Assembly: GCA_964036275.1 (NCBI GenBank)
Contig: CAXIWQ010000247.1
Location: 1 to 64,000 of the forward strand
DNA: 64,000 bases
From: Litoditis marina
Lineage: Eukaryota; Nematoda; Chromadorea; Rhabditida; Rhabditidae
Direction: 5' to 3'
Shown here: piece after piece, positions 8,641-21,669 of the stretch
How the letters are laid out: each line of letters starts with the position of its first letter
Numbering within the stretch: the first letter of the stretch is position 1
Translations under genes and position numbers: made by a program
Notes under the pieces: generated by a model
Told to the model about the DNA's origin: nothing
Database searches by the model: none
What the model saw: only the letters and a program-made list of their open reading frames with translations

Positions 8641-10144
8641 TACCACCCTATAGATAATCGTGCTATGTCCCATAACGTGGGACCTCATGACATGATCACA
8701 AGATGCTCAATACGCTAAACCATGACAATGACTCCAAAGCGTTGCTTTGCGCTTTTTTAGTTCGAAATATTTACAATTAGATTTTTAATGATCAAAAACG
8801 ATTTTCAAAACTCGCTTATTTCACACTTTTCACCTATTCAACGTGTACGGATCTTCTACATCGGCGTTTGAGACAGAGTACTAAAATTTCCCTACTTGAA
8901 TACAAATTCCCCTAAACTGCTACGTGTCGATGAATAAAGTTACTCTACCCCCGGGGAAATCTCGGTTTCTGGAAAAAAAACTGTCTTTCCGGCGGAGAGC
9001 CCAACCATTATGACCAAAAATTGTGTCACCAAAATATAAGGTCGCCGTGTCCAAGGATTAGTCAAAATATTGATTTATTGATTTTTTATGATCTCAAATA
9101 TGGGAACAAAATTTCAGAGTTATTTTCACAGAATGATCTACTATCAAATCTAAGACTTTCTGTCGAGGCGTTTTTGCCGGAAAAATTTCCGCAAACAGTT
9201 ACATCAATTACAAAAAAGTGTATTTCTCAGTTTTTTTCGTTTCTTATACCGCCTACGTTGATGATATGGTTGTCAAACTTCGATCCATGAGAATAAGTCG
9301 AGACACTCACACATCCCCCACAAAGAGAAAGCTATCCGGTTTTGAAGGGGGAAGGAAGGTGAGATTTCCGGAACTGAACGGAATTTCCGAACTGTTTGAA
9401 AATGGTCCTGACTCGATCAAATTGTGGCAAAAGGTGTGTCATGACCAACTGAGTATACTTTGGCAATATGAAAGATCAAAGATCAAGTATCGATTTTTAG
9501 TGATCTCTATAATGAAACATTGTACCTCAAAAATGGTGCTACAAAATAGGGTTATCATTAGTCGTTCCGTTCTCAATTGTAAGATAAGATAGACTCAATA
9601 GTAAGGTGTTCAGATTTGTAAGCAAATACATTTCATCTTCCATGACAAGTCCCCTGTAAGCGTTTATAATCATCAACAAAACATTTCATTCATTTCGGTG
9701 GGGCACATGTTCAAAATGTGATTACATCTCTGAGATTTGTGTATAAGATGCGCATAAAGAATTGAAACAGTTTGTATGTGACAGATTTTTGAATTTCTCA
9801 AAAATAATTTTTTAAGACGTTTTTTTAGAAAAAAAGTAGATATCGGGTAAGTACGTAAATCAACTGTTTGTCAATAATATAGTTTACTTATATTTTTGCC
9901 AGTATCAAGTAAGTATTCTCAATACAATTCTACAATGAAAACACCGATTTTTACAACTTGTGTTTTTCATTTTCTGATGACGTCATCAAACAGTTGGAAA
10001 ATCGAAAAAATTGCATAACTCTAAGAAGCATTTAGCTATTATAACCAAACTTGGTAAGTAACTTTCTACTCTGGATCTCCAACTTTTCATCGAAACACGA
10101 GACAGATTGCTTCACGGGAAAGTGGTTTTTCTGACCTTTGGCAT
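8641..10144 (+). repeat. B unit 3, near-identical tandem copy of B unit 2
   Basis: About 1,504 bp. By eye it differs from B unit 2 by the junction T and one A in a homopolymer (near 8797), so the pair is a very recent duplication. It ends CTTTGGCAT and is followed by an A unit that starts TACCACC. CRE at 9978-9985. Confidence 0.93.
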
Positions 10145-11963
10145 TACCACCCTATAGATAATCGTGTAAACTGACGTGACGGGACGGTACGTGACTCTGA
10201 GTTGAACGATGAGCACTAACCAGTATGACCATCAATTATGTCACTAAAATCTAAGGTCGTGGTGTCTAAGGAAAATCAATGCTATCGATTTATTGATTTT
10301 TTAAGGCCTTAAGTTGGACAGTGAAATTTCGGAGATACTCCACATGAAAGCCTGTATTCTGAAGCCAAATGTTTCCATCGAGCGCTTTTTGCCGGAAACG
10401 TTTCCGGAAACAGTTACATGAATTAGAAAAAAGTACAATTTTTTACTACTTTCATTCCTCATACCGCCCATGTTGATAATATGACCTCAAAATTTTTGAC
10501 TGGTTGAACTCTCCAGAAGTCCCTTCTATTGGCTCAATATCGTGGAAAATTTCGCAACTTCCTCCGGATTTGAGAAATTTCCGGAACTTTTTGAGATTTC
10601 CGAACTGTTTTAAAATGGTCCTCATCTGTTCATATTGTGACACAAGATGTGTCAGGACCTACCGAGTATACATTTGTAATATGAAAGATCAAAGATCAAG
10701 TATCGATTTTTGGTGATCTCCAGTATGAAACATAGTACCTCATAAATGAGGCTACAAAAGAAGGTTTCCATGAACCATTTGTCCTCCGATTTCTATATTG
10801 TATAGAGTTGATTGTCAGGTTATCAACTTCATAAGCAATAAACATTATCGCATATAACGGGTGTTCTGTAAGCGTCGATAAAAATCAACAAAAAATTTCA
10901 TTCATTTTGGTGGGGCATATCTTCAAAATGTGATTGAACCTCTGAGATTTGTGTATAAGATGCGCATGAAGAATTAAAACAATTTGTATGTAACAGATTT
11001 TTGAATTTCTCAAAAATAATTTTTTAAGACGTTTTTTTAGAAAAAAGTGAAACAGTCAAACTCATGCAGTATGACCCAAATTTTGTCCATAGACGGAGGT
11101 CAATATACCGGCAAATATTGTGAAAAATTAAGCAAAACCATACAGCCGTTCTCGAGTTATTCAAGTTTTAAAAGTCCAACCCGTACTATATACGGCGCAA
11201 ATAGGCTCATTTTTAAGCTACCTTGGACTGAACATTTTCCCACGCCTCTCCTGATCGTCTAAATGATCGGAATGACTTGAAACTCATAGGACAGGACCAG
11301 TATTAGATAAAGATTGTACTGCCAGAGCATTAAGGTCAAAGGTCAACTATTGATTTTTTAAGCGCAATAAATATGATTTTGTGCTAAAATCGTTACGGAT
11401 ACAGATGTAATTTCAAATTTAGTGTCATTGTGTTCCACTACTCATGAACAACTCAGAAAGTCAAACACGAGGCAGATCGGAAAAAAATGAACCAAATTAT
11501 AGTAGTTTTAAGTTTCAAGATCAAACCATCAATTGATGACGTCACATACCAATCATTTCACTAGCAAAAAAGTCAAGTTCTTTGAAATAGTTTCTCTCGG
11601 GCTTCAAGCTATTGCAAACCGTAGATCATACTCATACGTGAATACTTTATGAATTCTAAGCAACGACGAGTAATATTCAGAATGTCAGAAGACGTCAGAA
11701 ATGAACTTCGTTCAAACTTTCTGAAACTCTCAGAACAAGGAGAAAAGAGTCCAACAATGTTACGATTACATTGTTTCACGAAGTCACGATCACGTCAGAT
11801 AAGATTCTGAAGGCCAGATGACGTCAAGTTATCAAACTACTCGAAGCTGTTTGAAACGTTCAAAAAAAAGTAAGAAACGTGTTAACAACTTTAAATAAAG
11901 TTGCAAAACATAGCTAACATGCACGCTAGACGGGCACGCGGCGTGAGCCGCGTGACCGGCTAG
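10145..11963 (+). repeat. A unit 7, twin of unit 27, arm T1
   Basis: 1,819 bp. It starts TACCACC rather than TCACC. Stretches compared along its length match 44234-46052 base for base with a constant offset of 34,089 and no net indel. DR1 at 11333, CRE at 11537. The T1 arm carries AGATGACGTCAAGTTATC. A more diverged relative with several single-base indels is unit 19 (30795-32609). Confidence 0.95.
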
Positions 11964-13774
11964 TCACCACCCTATAGATAATATGACTAAATGACGGGAC
12001 GGTACGTAACGGGACCCGGCACGGAACAATCAGCACTAACCAGTATGACTATTAATTGTGTCACTAAAATCTAAGGTCGCGGTGTCTAAGGAAAATCAAT
12101 GCTATCGATTTATTGATTTTTTAGGGCCTTAAGATGGAGAGTGAAATTTCAGAGATACTCCACATGAAAGCCTGTCTTCTGAAGACAAATGTTTCCATCG
12201 AGCGCTTTTTGCCGGAAACGTTTCCGGAAACAGTTACATGAATTAGAAAAAAGTATAATTTTTTGCTACTTTCATTCCTCATACCGCGTATGTTGTAGAT
12301 ATGACCGTGAAATTTCTGGCTGGTTGAACTCTTCAGAAGTCGCTATTATTGGCTCAATATCGTGGAAAATTTCGCAACTTCCTCCGGATTTGAGAAATTT
12401 CCGGAACTTTTTGGGATTTCCGAACTGTTTTAAAATGGTCCTCATCTGTTCATATTGTGACACAAGATGTGTCATGACCTACTGAGTATACATTCGCAAT
12501 ATGAGAGATCAAAGATCGAGTATCGATTTTTGGTGATCTCCGTCATGAAACATAGTACCTCATAAATAGGGCTACAAAAAAAGGTTCCCGTGAACTATTT
12601 GTCTTCTTATTGTTATATTGTGTAGAATCGATTGTCAGGTACTCAACTTCATGAGCAATAAACATTCTATCATATACCGAGTGTTCTGTAAGCGTTGATA
12701 AAAATAAACAAAAAAATTCTTTCATTTTGGTGGGGCACATGTTCAAAATGTGATTGAATCTCTGAGATTTGTGTATAAGATGCGCATGAAAAATTGAAAC
12801 AATTTGTATGTAACAGATTTTCGAATTTCTCAAAAATAATTTTTTAAAACGTTTTTTTAGAAAAAAGTGAAACAGCCAAACTTATGCAGTATGACCCAAA
12901 TTTTGTCCATAGACGGAGGTCAATAGACCGGCAAATATTGTGAAAAATTAAGCAAAACCATTCAGCCGTTTTCGAGTTATTCAAGTTTTAAAAGTTCAAC
13001 CCGTACTATATACGGCGCAAATAGGCTCTTTTTTAAGCTACCTCGGACTCAACATTTTCCCACGCCTCTCCTGGCCGTCTAAATGATCGGAACAACTTGA
13101 AACTCATAGGGCATAACCAGTATTGGATAAAGATTGTACTGTCGGAGCATTAAGGTCAAAGGTCAACTATTGATTTTTTTAGCGCAGGAAATATGATTTT
13201 GGCCTAAAATTGCTATGGGAATAGATGTATTTCCCAATTTAGTGTCATTGTATTGTACTACTCATGAACAACTCGAAAAGTCAAACACGGGATACATCGG
13301 AGAAAAATGAACCAAGTTACAGTAGTTTTAAGTTTCAAGATCAAACCATCAATTGATGACGTCACATACCAAGCATTTCACTAGCAAAAAAGTCAAGTTC
13401 TTTCGAATCGTTTCTTTCAGGCTCCTAACTACCACAACACGTAATGTATAGTCATAAGTGAAGAATTTGTAAATTCTAAGTAACGACGAGTAATATTCAG
13501 AAGGCTAGAAGACGTCAAATACAAACAATGCCATAGAGTATTGAAACTCTCAGAACAAGTACCGTTGGTGACAACGATGTCATGACGACAATGTTTCACG
13601 ATGTAACGTCAACGACACATAGGATTCTGAAGGCCAGAAGACGTCACAACCCAAGTTGTCATGGAAACCAAAAAAGTTAATCTAAACAACTTGAAATGAC
13701 TACACGCGTGGGGGGTCTGGGGGGCCCTCCCCCCAGCTAGACGGGCACGCGGCGTGAGCCGCGTGACCGGCTAG
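11964..13774 (+). repeat. A unit 8, arm T2 with altered G/C hairpin
   Basis: 1,811 bp. The cassette is of the GGGACCCGGCACGGAACAA type. In the 3' hairpin the loop reads CCCT instead of TCT (GGGGGGCCCTCCCCCC), which lets the stem slide. DR1 at 13153, CRE at 13357, terminal palindrome 13737-13774. Confidence 0.95.
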
Positions 13775-15592
13775 TCACCACCCTAGAGATAATTCGACTA
13801 ACTGACGTAACGTAACGGTACGGGACCCGGCATGGAACAACCGACACTAACCAGTATGACCATTAATTATGTCACTAAAATCTAAGGTAGCGGTGTCTAA
13901 GGAAAATCAATGCTATCGATTTATTGATTTTTTAAGGCCTTAAGTAGGAGAGTGAAATTTCGGAGATACTGTACATGAAAGCCTGTATTCTGAAGACAAA
14001 TGTTTCCATCGAGCGCTTTTTGCCGGAAACGTTTCCGGAAAGAGTTACATGAATTAGAAAAAAGTATAATTTTTTGCTACTTTCATTCCTCATACCGCGT
14101 ATGTTGTAGATATGACCTTAAAATTTTTGGCTGGTTGAACTCTCCAGAAGTCCCTTCTATTGGCTCAGTATCGTTAAAAATTTCGCAATATCCTCCGGAT
14201 TTGAGAAATTTCCGGAACATTTTGAGATTTCCGAACTGTTTTAAAATGGTCCTCATCTGTTCATATTGTGACACAAGATGTGTCAAGACCTACTGAGTAT
14301 ACACTCGCAATATGAGAGATCAAAGATCAAGTATCGATTTTTGGTGATCTCCGTTATGAAACGTAGTACCTCATAAATGAGGCTACAAAAGAAGGTTCCC
14401 ATCAACTATTTGTCTTCTAATTTTCACAGTGTATAGAGTTGATTGTCAGGTACTCAACTTTATAAGTAATAAACATTATCGCATATAACGGGTGTTCTGT
14501 AAGCGTCGCTAAAAATCAACAAAAAATTTCATTCATTTTGGTGGGGCACATGTTCAAAAAGTGATTGAATCTTTGAGATTTGTGTATAAGATGCGCATAG
14601 AGAATTAAAACAATTTGTATGTGACAGATTTTTGAATTTCTCAAAAATAATTTTTAAGACGTTTTTTTAGAAAAAAGTGAAACAGCCAAACTCATGCAGT
14701 ATGACCCAAATTTCGTCCATAGACGAAGGTCATTAGAACGGCAAAGATTGTAAAAAATGAAGCAAAACCATTCAGCCGTTCTCGAGTTATTCAAGTTTTA
14801 AAAGTCCAACCCGTACTATATACGGCGCAAATAGGCTCACTTTTAAGCTACCTCGGACTCAACATTTTCCCACGCCTCTCCTGACCGTCTAAATGATCGG
14901 AATGACTTGAAACTCATAGGGCAGGATCAGTATTGGATAAAGATTGTACTGCCAGAGCATTAAGGTCAAAGGTCAATTATTGATTTTTTTAGCGCATTAA
15001 ATATGATTTTGTGCTAAAACTGCTATGGAAATAGATGTAACTTCAAACTCAGTGTCATTGTATTCCACTACTCATGATCAACTCAATAAGTCAAACACGG
15101 GGTACACCGGAGAAAAATGAACCAAGTTACAGTAGTTTTAAATTTCAAGATCAAACCATCAATTGATGACGTCACATACCAAGCATTTCACTAGCAAAAA
15201 AGTCAAGTTCTTTCGAATAGTTTCTTTCAGGCTCCTAACTATCGCAACACATAATGTATAGTCATACGTGAAGATTATGTAAATTCTAAGCAACGACGAG
15301 TAATATTCAGAATGTCAGAAGACGTCAGAAATGAACTTCGTTCAAACTTTCTGAAACTCTCAGAACAAGTAGAAAAGAGTCCAAAAATGTTACGATTACA
15401 TTGTTTCACGAAGTGACGATCACGTCAGATAAGATTCTGAAGGCCAGAAGACGTCAATTCGTCAAACTACTCGAAGCTGTTTGAAACGTTCAAAAAAAGT
15501 AAGTAACGTGGTAACAACTTTGAAAAAAGGTGCAAAACATAGCTAACATGCACGCTAGACGGTCACGCGGCGTGAGCCGCGTGACCGGCTAG
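13775..15592 (+). repeat. A unit 9, arm T1, best-paired terminal palindrome
   Basis: 1,818 bp. In the terminal palindrome (15555-15592) one G is T, so the inner arms become CGGTCACGCGGC / GCCGCGTGACCG, 12 perfect pairs around GTGA. DR1 at 14963, CRE at 15167. Cassette GGGACCCGGCATGGAACAA. Confidence 0.95.
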
Positions 15593-17397
15593 TCACCACC
15601 CTATACATAATTCGACTAAATGACGTGACGGTACGGGACGGTAACTTTTCTTCATCAGCTCTAACCAGTATGACCATCAATTATGTCACTAAAATCTAAG
15701 GTCGTGGTGTCTAAGGAAAATCAATGCTATTGATTTATTGATTTTTTAAGGCCTTAAGATGGAGAGAGAATTTTCGGAGATACTGCACATGAAAGCCTGT
15801 ATTCTGAAGCCAAATGTTTCCATCGAGCGCTTTTTGCCGGAAACGTTTCGGGAAACAGTTACATGAATTAGAAAAAAGTACAATTTTTTGCTAATTTCAT
15901 TCCTCATACCGCCCATGTTGATGATATGACCTTAAAATTTCTGGCTGGTTGAACTCTCCAGAAGTCCCTTCTATTGGCTCAGTATCGTGGAAAACTTCGC
16001 AACTTCCTCCGGATTTGAGAAATTTCCGGAACATTTTGAGATTTCCGAACTGTTTTAAAATAGTCCTCACCTGTTCATATTGTGACAGAAGATGTGTCAT
16101 GACCTATTGAGTATACATTTGTGATATGAAAGATCAAAGATCATGTATCGATTTTTGGTGATCTCCGTCATGAAATGTAGTACCTCATAAATGAGGCTAC
16201 AAAAGAGGGTTCCCATCAATTATACGTCTTCATATTTCTATATTGTATAGAGTTGATTGTCAGGTACTCAACTTCTTAAGCAATAAACATTATCGCATAT
16301 ACCGGATGTTCTGTAAGCGTCGATAAAAATCAACAAAAAAATTCATTCATTTTGGTGGGGCATATCTTCAAAATGTGATTGAATCTCTGAGATTTGTGTA
16401 TAAGATGCGCATAAAGAATTGAAACAATTTGTATGTGACAGATTTTTGAATTTCTCAAAAATAATTTTTTAAGACGGTTTTTTAGAAAAAAGTAAAACAG
16501 CCAAACTCATGCAGTATGACCCAAATTCTGTCCATAGACGAAGGTCAATAGACCGGCAAATATTGTGAAAAATTAAGCAAAACCAATCAGCCGTTCTCGA
16601 GTTATTCAAGTTTTAAAAGTCCAACCCGTACTATATACGGCGCAAATAGGCTCACTTTTAAGCTACCTCGGACTCAACATTTTCCCACGCCTCTCCTGAC
16701 CGTCTAAATGATCGGAACGACTTGAAACTCATAGGACAGGACCAGTATTGAATAAAGATTGTACTGCCAGAGCATTAAGGTCAAAGGTCAACTATTGATT
16801 TTTTTAGCGCAATAAATATGATTTTGAGCTAAAACTGCTATGGAAATAGATGTGACTTTAAACTTAGTGTAATTGTATTCCACTACTCATGAACAACTCA
16901 AAAAATCAAACACGGGATACATCGGAGCAAAATGAACCAAGTTACAGTAGTTTTAAGTTTCAAGATCAAACCATCAATTGATGACGTCACATACCAAGCA
17001 TTTCACTAGCAAAAAAATCAAGTTCTTTTTAATAGTTCTTCTTGGGCTCCAAGCTATTGCAAACCGTAGATCATACTCATAGGTGAAGACTATATGAATT
17101 CTAAGTAACGACGAGTAATATTCAGAAGGCTAGAAGACGTCAAATACAAACAATGCCATAGAGTATTGAAACTCTCAGAACAGGTACCATTAGGGACAAC
17201 GATGTCATGACAAGATTGTTCTACGATGTAACGTCAAAGACACATAGGATTCTGAAGGCCAGAAGACGTCACGACCCAAGTTGTCATGGAACCAAAAAAG
17301 TTAATCTAAATAACTCTAAATGACTACACGCGTGGGGGGTCTGGGGGGTCTCCCCCCAGCTAGACGGGCACGCGGCGTGAGCCGCGTGACCGGCTAG
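15593..17397 (+). repeat. A unit 10, arm T2
   Basis: 1,805 bp. The cassette is GGTAACTTTTCTTCATCAGC, shared otherwise only with unit 29. The CCGGAAAC palindrome is broken by a substitution (CGTTTCGGGAAAC near 15846). DR1 at 16778, CRE at 16982, terminal palindrome 17360-17397. Confidence 0.95.
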
Positions 17398-19207
17398 TCA
17401 CCACCCTAGAGATAACTCGACTAACTGACGTAACGTAACGGTACGAGACCCTGACCTGAACGATGAGCACTAACTAGCATGACCATCAATTATGTCACTA
17501 AAATCTAAGGTCGCGGTGTATAAGGAAAATCAATGCTATCGATTTATTGATTTTTTAAGGCCTTAAGTTGGAGAGTTAAATTTTAGAGATACTCCACATG
17601 AAAGCCTGTATTCTGAAGACAAATGTTTCCATCGAGCGCTTTTTGCCGGAAACGTTTCCGGAAACAGTTACATGAATTAGAAAAAAGTACAATTTTTTGC
17701 TACTTTCATTCCTCATACCGCCCATGTTGATGATATGACCTTAAAATTTCTGGCTGGTTGAACTCTCCAGAAGTCCCTTCTTTTGGCTCAATATCATGGA
17801 AAAATTCGCAACATCCTCCGGATTTGAGAAATTTCCGGAACTTTTCGAGATTTCCGAACTGTTTTAAAATGGTCCTCATCTGTTCATACTGTGACACAAG
17901 ATGTGTCATGACCTACTGAGTATACATTCGCAATATGAACGATCAAATATCAAGTATCGATTTTTGGTGATCTCCTTTATGAAACGTAGTACCTCATAAA
18001 TGAGGCTACAAAAGAAGGTTCCCATGAACCATTTGTCTTCTAATTCCTATACTGTATAGAGTTGATTGTCAGGTACTTAACTTTATAAGCAATAAACATT
18101 ATATCGTATGACGAGTGTTCTGTAAGCGTTGATAAAAATTAACAAAAAAATTCATTCATTTCGGTGGGGCACATGTTCAAAATGTGATTGAATCTCTGAG
18201 ATTTGTGTATAGGATGCGCATAAAGAATTAAAACAATTTGTATGTGACAGATTTTTGAATTTCTCAAAAATAATTTTTTAATACGTTTTTTTAGAAAAAA
18301 GTGAAACAGCCAAACTCATGCAGTATGACACAAATATTGTCCATAGACGAAGGTCAATAAACCGGCAAATATTGTAAAAAATTAGGCAAAACCGTTCAGC
18401 CGTTCTCGAGTTATTCAAGTTTTAAAAGTCCAACCCGTACTATATACGGCGCAAATAGGCTCACTTTTAAGCTACCTCGGACTCAACATTTTCCCACGCC
18501 TCTCCTGACCGTCTAAATGATGGGAACGACTTGAAACTCATAGGACAGGACCAGTATTGGATAAAGATTGTACTTCCAGAACATTAAGGTCAAAGATCAA
18601 TTATTGATTTTTTTAGCGCATTAAATATGATTTTGACCTAAAATCGTTGTGAAGATAGATGTAATTTCAAATTTAGTGGCGTTGTATTCCACTACTCATG
18701 AACAACTCAAAAAATCAAACACGGGATACATCGGAGCAAAATGAACCAAGTTACAATAGTTTTAAGTTTCAAGATCAAACCATCAATTGATGACGTCACA
18801 TACCAAGCATTTCACTAGCAAAAAAGTCAAGTTCTTTCGAATAACTTCTTTCAGGCTCCTAATCACTGCAACATGTAATGTGTACTCATACGTGAAGACT
18901 ATGTAAATTCTAAGTAACGACGAGTAATATTCAGAATGTCAGAAGACGTCAAATACAAACAATGCCATAGAGTATTGAAACTCTCAGAACAAGTACCATT
19001 AGTGACAACGATGTCATGACGATAATGTTTCACGATGTAACGTCAACGACACATAGGATTCTGAAGGCCAGAAGACGTCACGACCCAAGTTGTCATGGAA
19101 CCAAAAAACTTGATCTAAATGACTTGAAATGACTACACGCGTGGGGGGTCTGGGGGGTCTCCCCCCCAGCTAGACGGGCACGCGGCGTGAGCCGCGTGAC
19201 CGGCTAG
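17398..19207 (+). repeat. A unit 11, twin of unit 25, arm T2
   Basis: 1,810 bp. It carries private marks (GTGTATAAGGAAAATC, AGTTAAATTTTAGAG, GAACGATCAAATATC, ACAAATATTGTCC) that all recur in unit 25 at 40597-42407. The DR1 is degraded (AGGTCAAAGATCA). CRE at 18791. The C run of the G/C hairpin has one extra base in both twins. Confidence 0.95.
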
Positions 19208-21015
19208 TCACCACCCTAGAGAAAATCGTGCTAAATAACGTAACGTAACGGTACGTGACATTTTTGTGAACGATGAGCGCTAACCAGTATGACCATCAAT
19301 TATGTCATCAAAATCTAAGGTAGCGGTGTCTAAGGAAAATCAATGTTATCGATTTATTGATTTTTTAAGGCCTTAGATAGGAGAGTGAAATTCCGGAGAT
19401 AATGCACATGAAAGCCTGTATTCTGAAGTCGATTGTTTCTGTCGAGCGCTTTTTGCCGGAAACGTTTCCGGAAACAGTTACATGAATTAGAAAAAAGTGT
19501 AAATTTTTGTTACTTTTGTTCCTCATACCGCGTATGTTGTAGATATGACCGTAAAATTTCTGGCTGGTTGAAGCCTCCAGAAGTCCCTTCTGTTGGCTCA
19601 ATATCGTAGAAAATTTCGCAACATCCTCCGGATTTTAGAAATTTCCGGAACTTTTTGAGATTTCCGAACTGTTTTAAAATGGTCCCTATCTGTTCATATC
19701 GTGGCACAAGATGTGTCATGACCTACTGAGTATACATCTGCAATATGAAAGATCAAAGATCAAGTATCGATTTTTGGTGATCTCCGTTCTGAAACGTAGT
19801 ACCTCATAAATGAGGCTACAAAAGAAGGTTCCCATGAACCATTTGTCCTCTAATTGTTATATTGTATAGAGTTGATTGTCAGGTACTTAACTTGATGAGC
19901 AATAAACATTTCATCATACGACGGGTGTTCTGTAAGCGTTGATAAAAATCAACAAAAAATTTCATTCATTCCGGTGGGGCACATGTTCAAAATGTGATTG
20001 AATCTCTGAGATTTGTGTATAAGATGCGCATAAAGAATCAAAACAATTTGTATGTGACAGATTTTTGAATTTCTCAAAAATAATTTTTTAAGACGTTTTT
20101 TTAGAAAAAAGTAAAACAGCCAAACTCATGCAGTATGACCCAAATTTTGTCCATAGACGAAAGTCAATAGACCGGCAAATATTGTGAAAAATTAAGCAAA
20201 ACCATTCAGCCGTTCTCGAGATATTCAAGTTTTAAAAGTTCAACCCGTACTATATACGGCGCAAATAGGCTTACTTTAAGCTACCTCGGACTCGATATTT
20301 TCCCACGCTTCTCCTGACCGTCTAAATGATCGGAATGACTTGAAATTCATAGGACAGAACCAGTACTAAATAAAGATTGTACTGCCAGAGCATTAAGGTC
20401 AAAGGTCAATTATTGACTTTTTTAGCGCAATAAATATGATTTTGTGCTAAAATCGTTATGGAGATAGATGTAACTTCAGATTTAATGTCATTGTATTTCA
20501 CTACTTATGAACAACGCGAAAAGTCAAACACGGGGTACATCGGAGGAAAATGAACCAAGTTACAGTAGTTTTAAGTTTCAAGATCAAACCATCAAGTGAT
20601 GACGTCACATACCAAGCATTTCACTAGCAAAAAAGTCAAGTTCTTTTTAATAGTTCCTCTTGGGCTCTAAGCTATTGCAAACCGTGGATCATACTCATAG
20701 GTGAAGACTATACGAATTCTAAGTAACGACGAGTAATATTCAGAAGGCTAGAAGACGTCAAATACAAACAATGCCATAGAGTATTGAAACTCTCAGAACA
20801 AGTACCATTAGTGACAACGATGTCATGACGACAATGTTTCACGATGTAACGTCAACGACACATAGGATTCTGAAGGCCAGAAGACGTCACAACCCAAGTT
20901 GTCATGGAACCAAAAAAGTTAATCTAAATAACTCTAAATGACTACACGCGTGGGGGGTCTGGGGGGTCTCCCCCCAGCTAGACGGGCACGCGGCGTGAGC
21001 CGCGTGACCGGCTAG
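19208..21015 (+). repeat. A unit 12, arm T2
   Basis: 1,808 bp. Cassette GTGACATTTTTGTGAACG is unique in the window. It has the TTGATTG/TCTGTC variant of the block upstream of the CCGG palindrome. The ATCAATTGAT palindrome is changed to ATCAAGTGAT but the adjoining CRE (20600-20607) is intact. DR1 at 20396. Confidence 0.95.
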
Positions 21016-21669
21016 TCACCACCCTATAGATAATCGTGCTAAATGACGTGACGGTACGGTACGGTACGTGACTTTGAGTTGAACGATGAGCACTAACCAG
21101 TATGACCATTAATTGTGTCACTAAAATCTAAGGTCGCCGTGTCTAAGGAAAATCAATGCTATCGATTTATTGATTTTTTAAGGCCTTAAGTTGGAGAGCG
21201 AATTTTCGGAGATACTCCACATGAAAGCCTGTATTCTGAATTTGATTGTTTCTGTCGAGCGCTTTTTGCCGGAAACGTTTCCGGAAACAGTTACATGAAT
21301 TAGAAAAATGTACACATTTTTGCTATTTTCATTCCTCATACCGTCCATGTTGATGATATGACCTTAAAATTTCTGGCTGGTTGAACTCTCCAGAAGTCCC
21401 TTCTTTTGGCTCAATATCATGGAAAATTTCGCAACCTCCTCCGGATTTGAGAAATTTCCGGAACATTTTGAGATTTCCGAACTGTTTTAAAATGGTCCTC
21501 ATCTGTTCATATTGTGACACAAGATGTGTCATAACCTACTGAGTATACATTCGCAATATGAGAGATCAGAGATCAAGTATCGATTTTTGGTGATCTCCGT
21601 TATGAAACATAGTATCTCATAAATGAGGCTACAAAAGAAGGTTCCCATTGACCATTTGTCCTCTAATTT
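21016..21669 (+). repeat. A unit 13, 654 bp, 3'-truncated
   Basis: Holds only the left 36% of a unit and stops in CCTCTAATTT, where the next unit starts exactly at TCACC. Its sequence looks identical to the first 654 bases of unit 14, including private marks (TGAATTTGATTG, GCAACCTCCTCC, AGTATCTCATAAATG). A very recent duplication, or an assembly artefact of that length. Confidence 0.94.
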
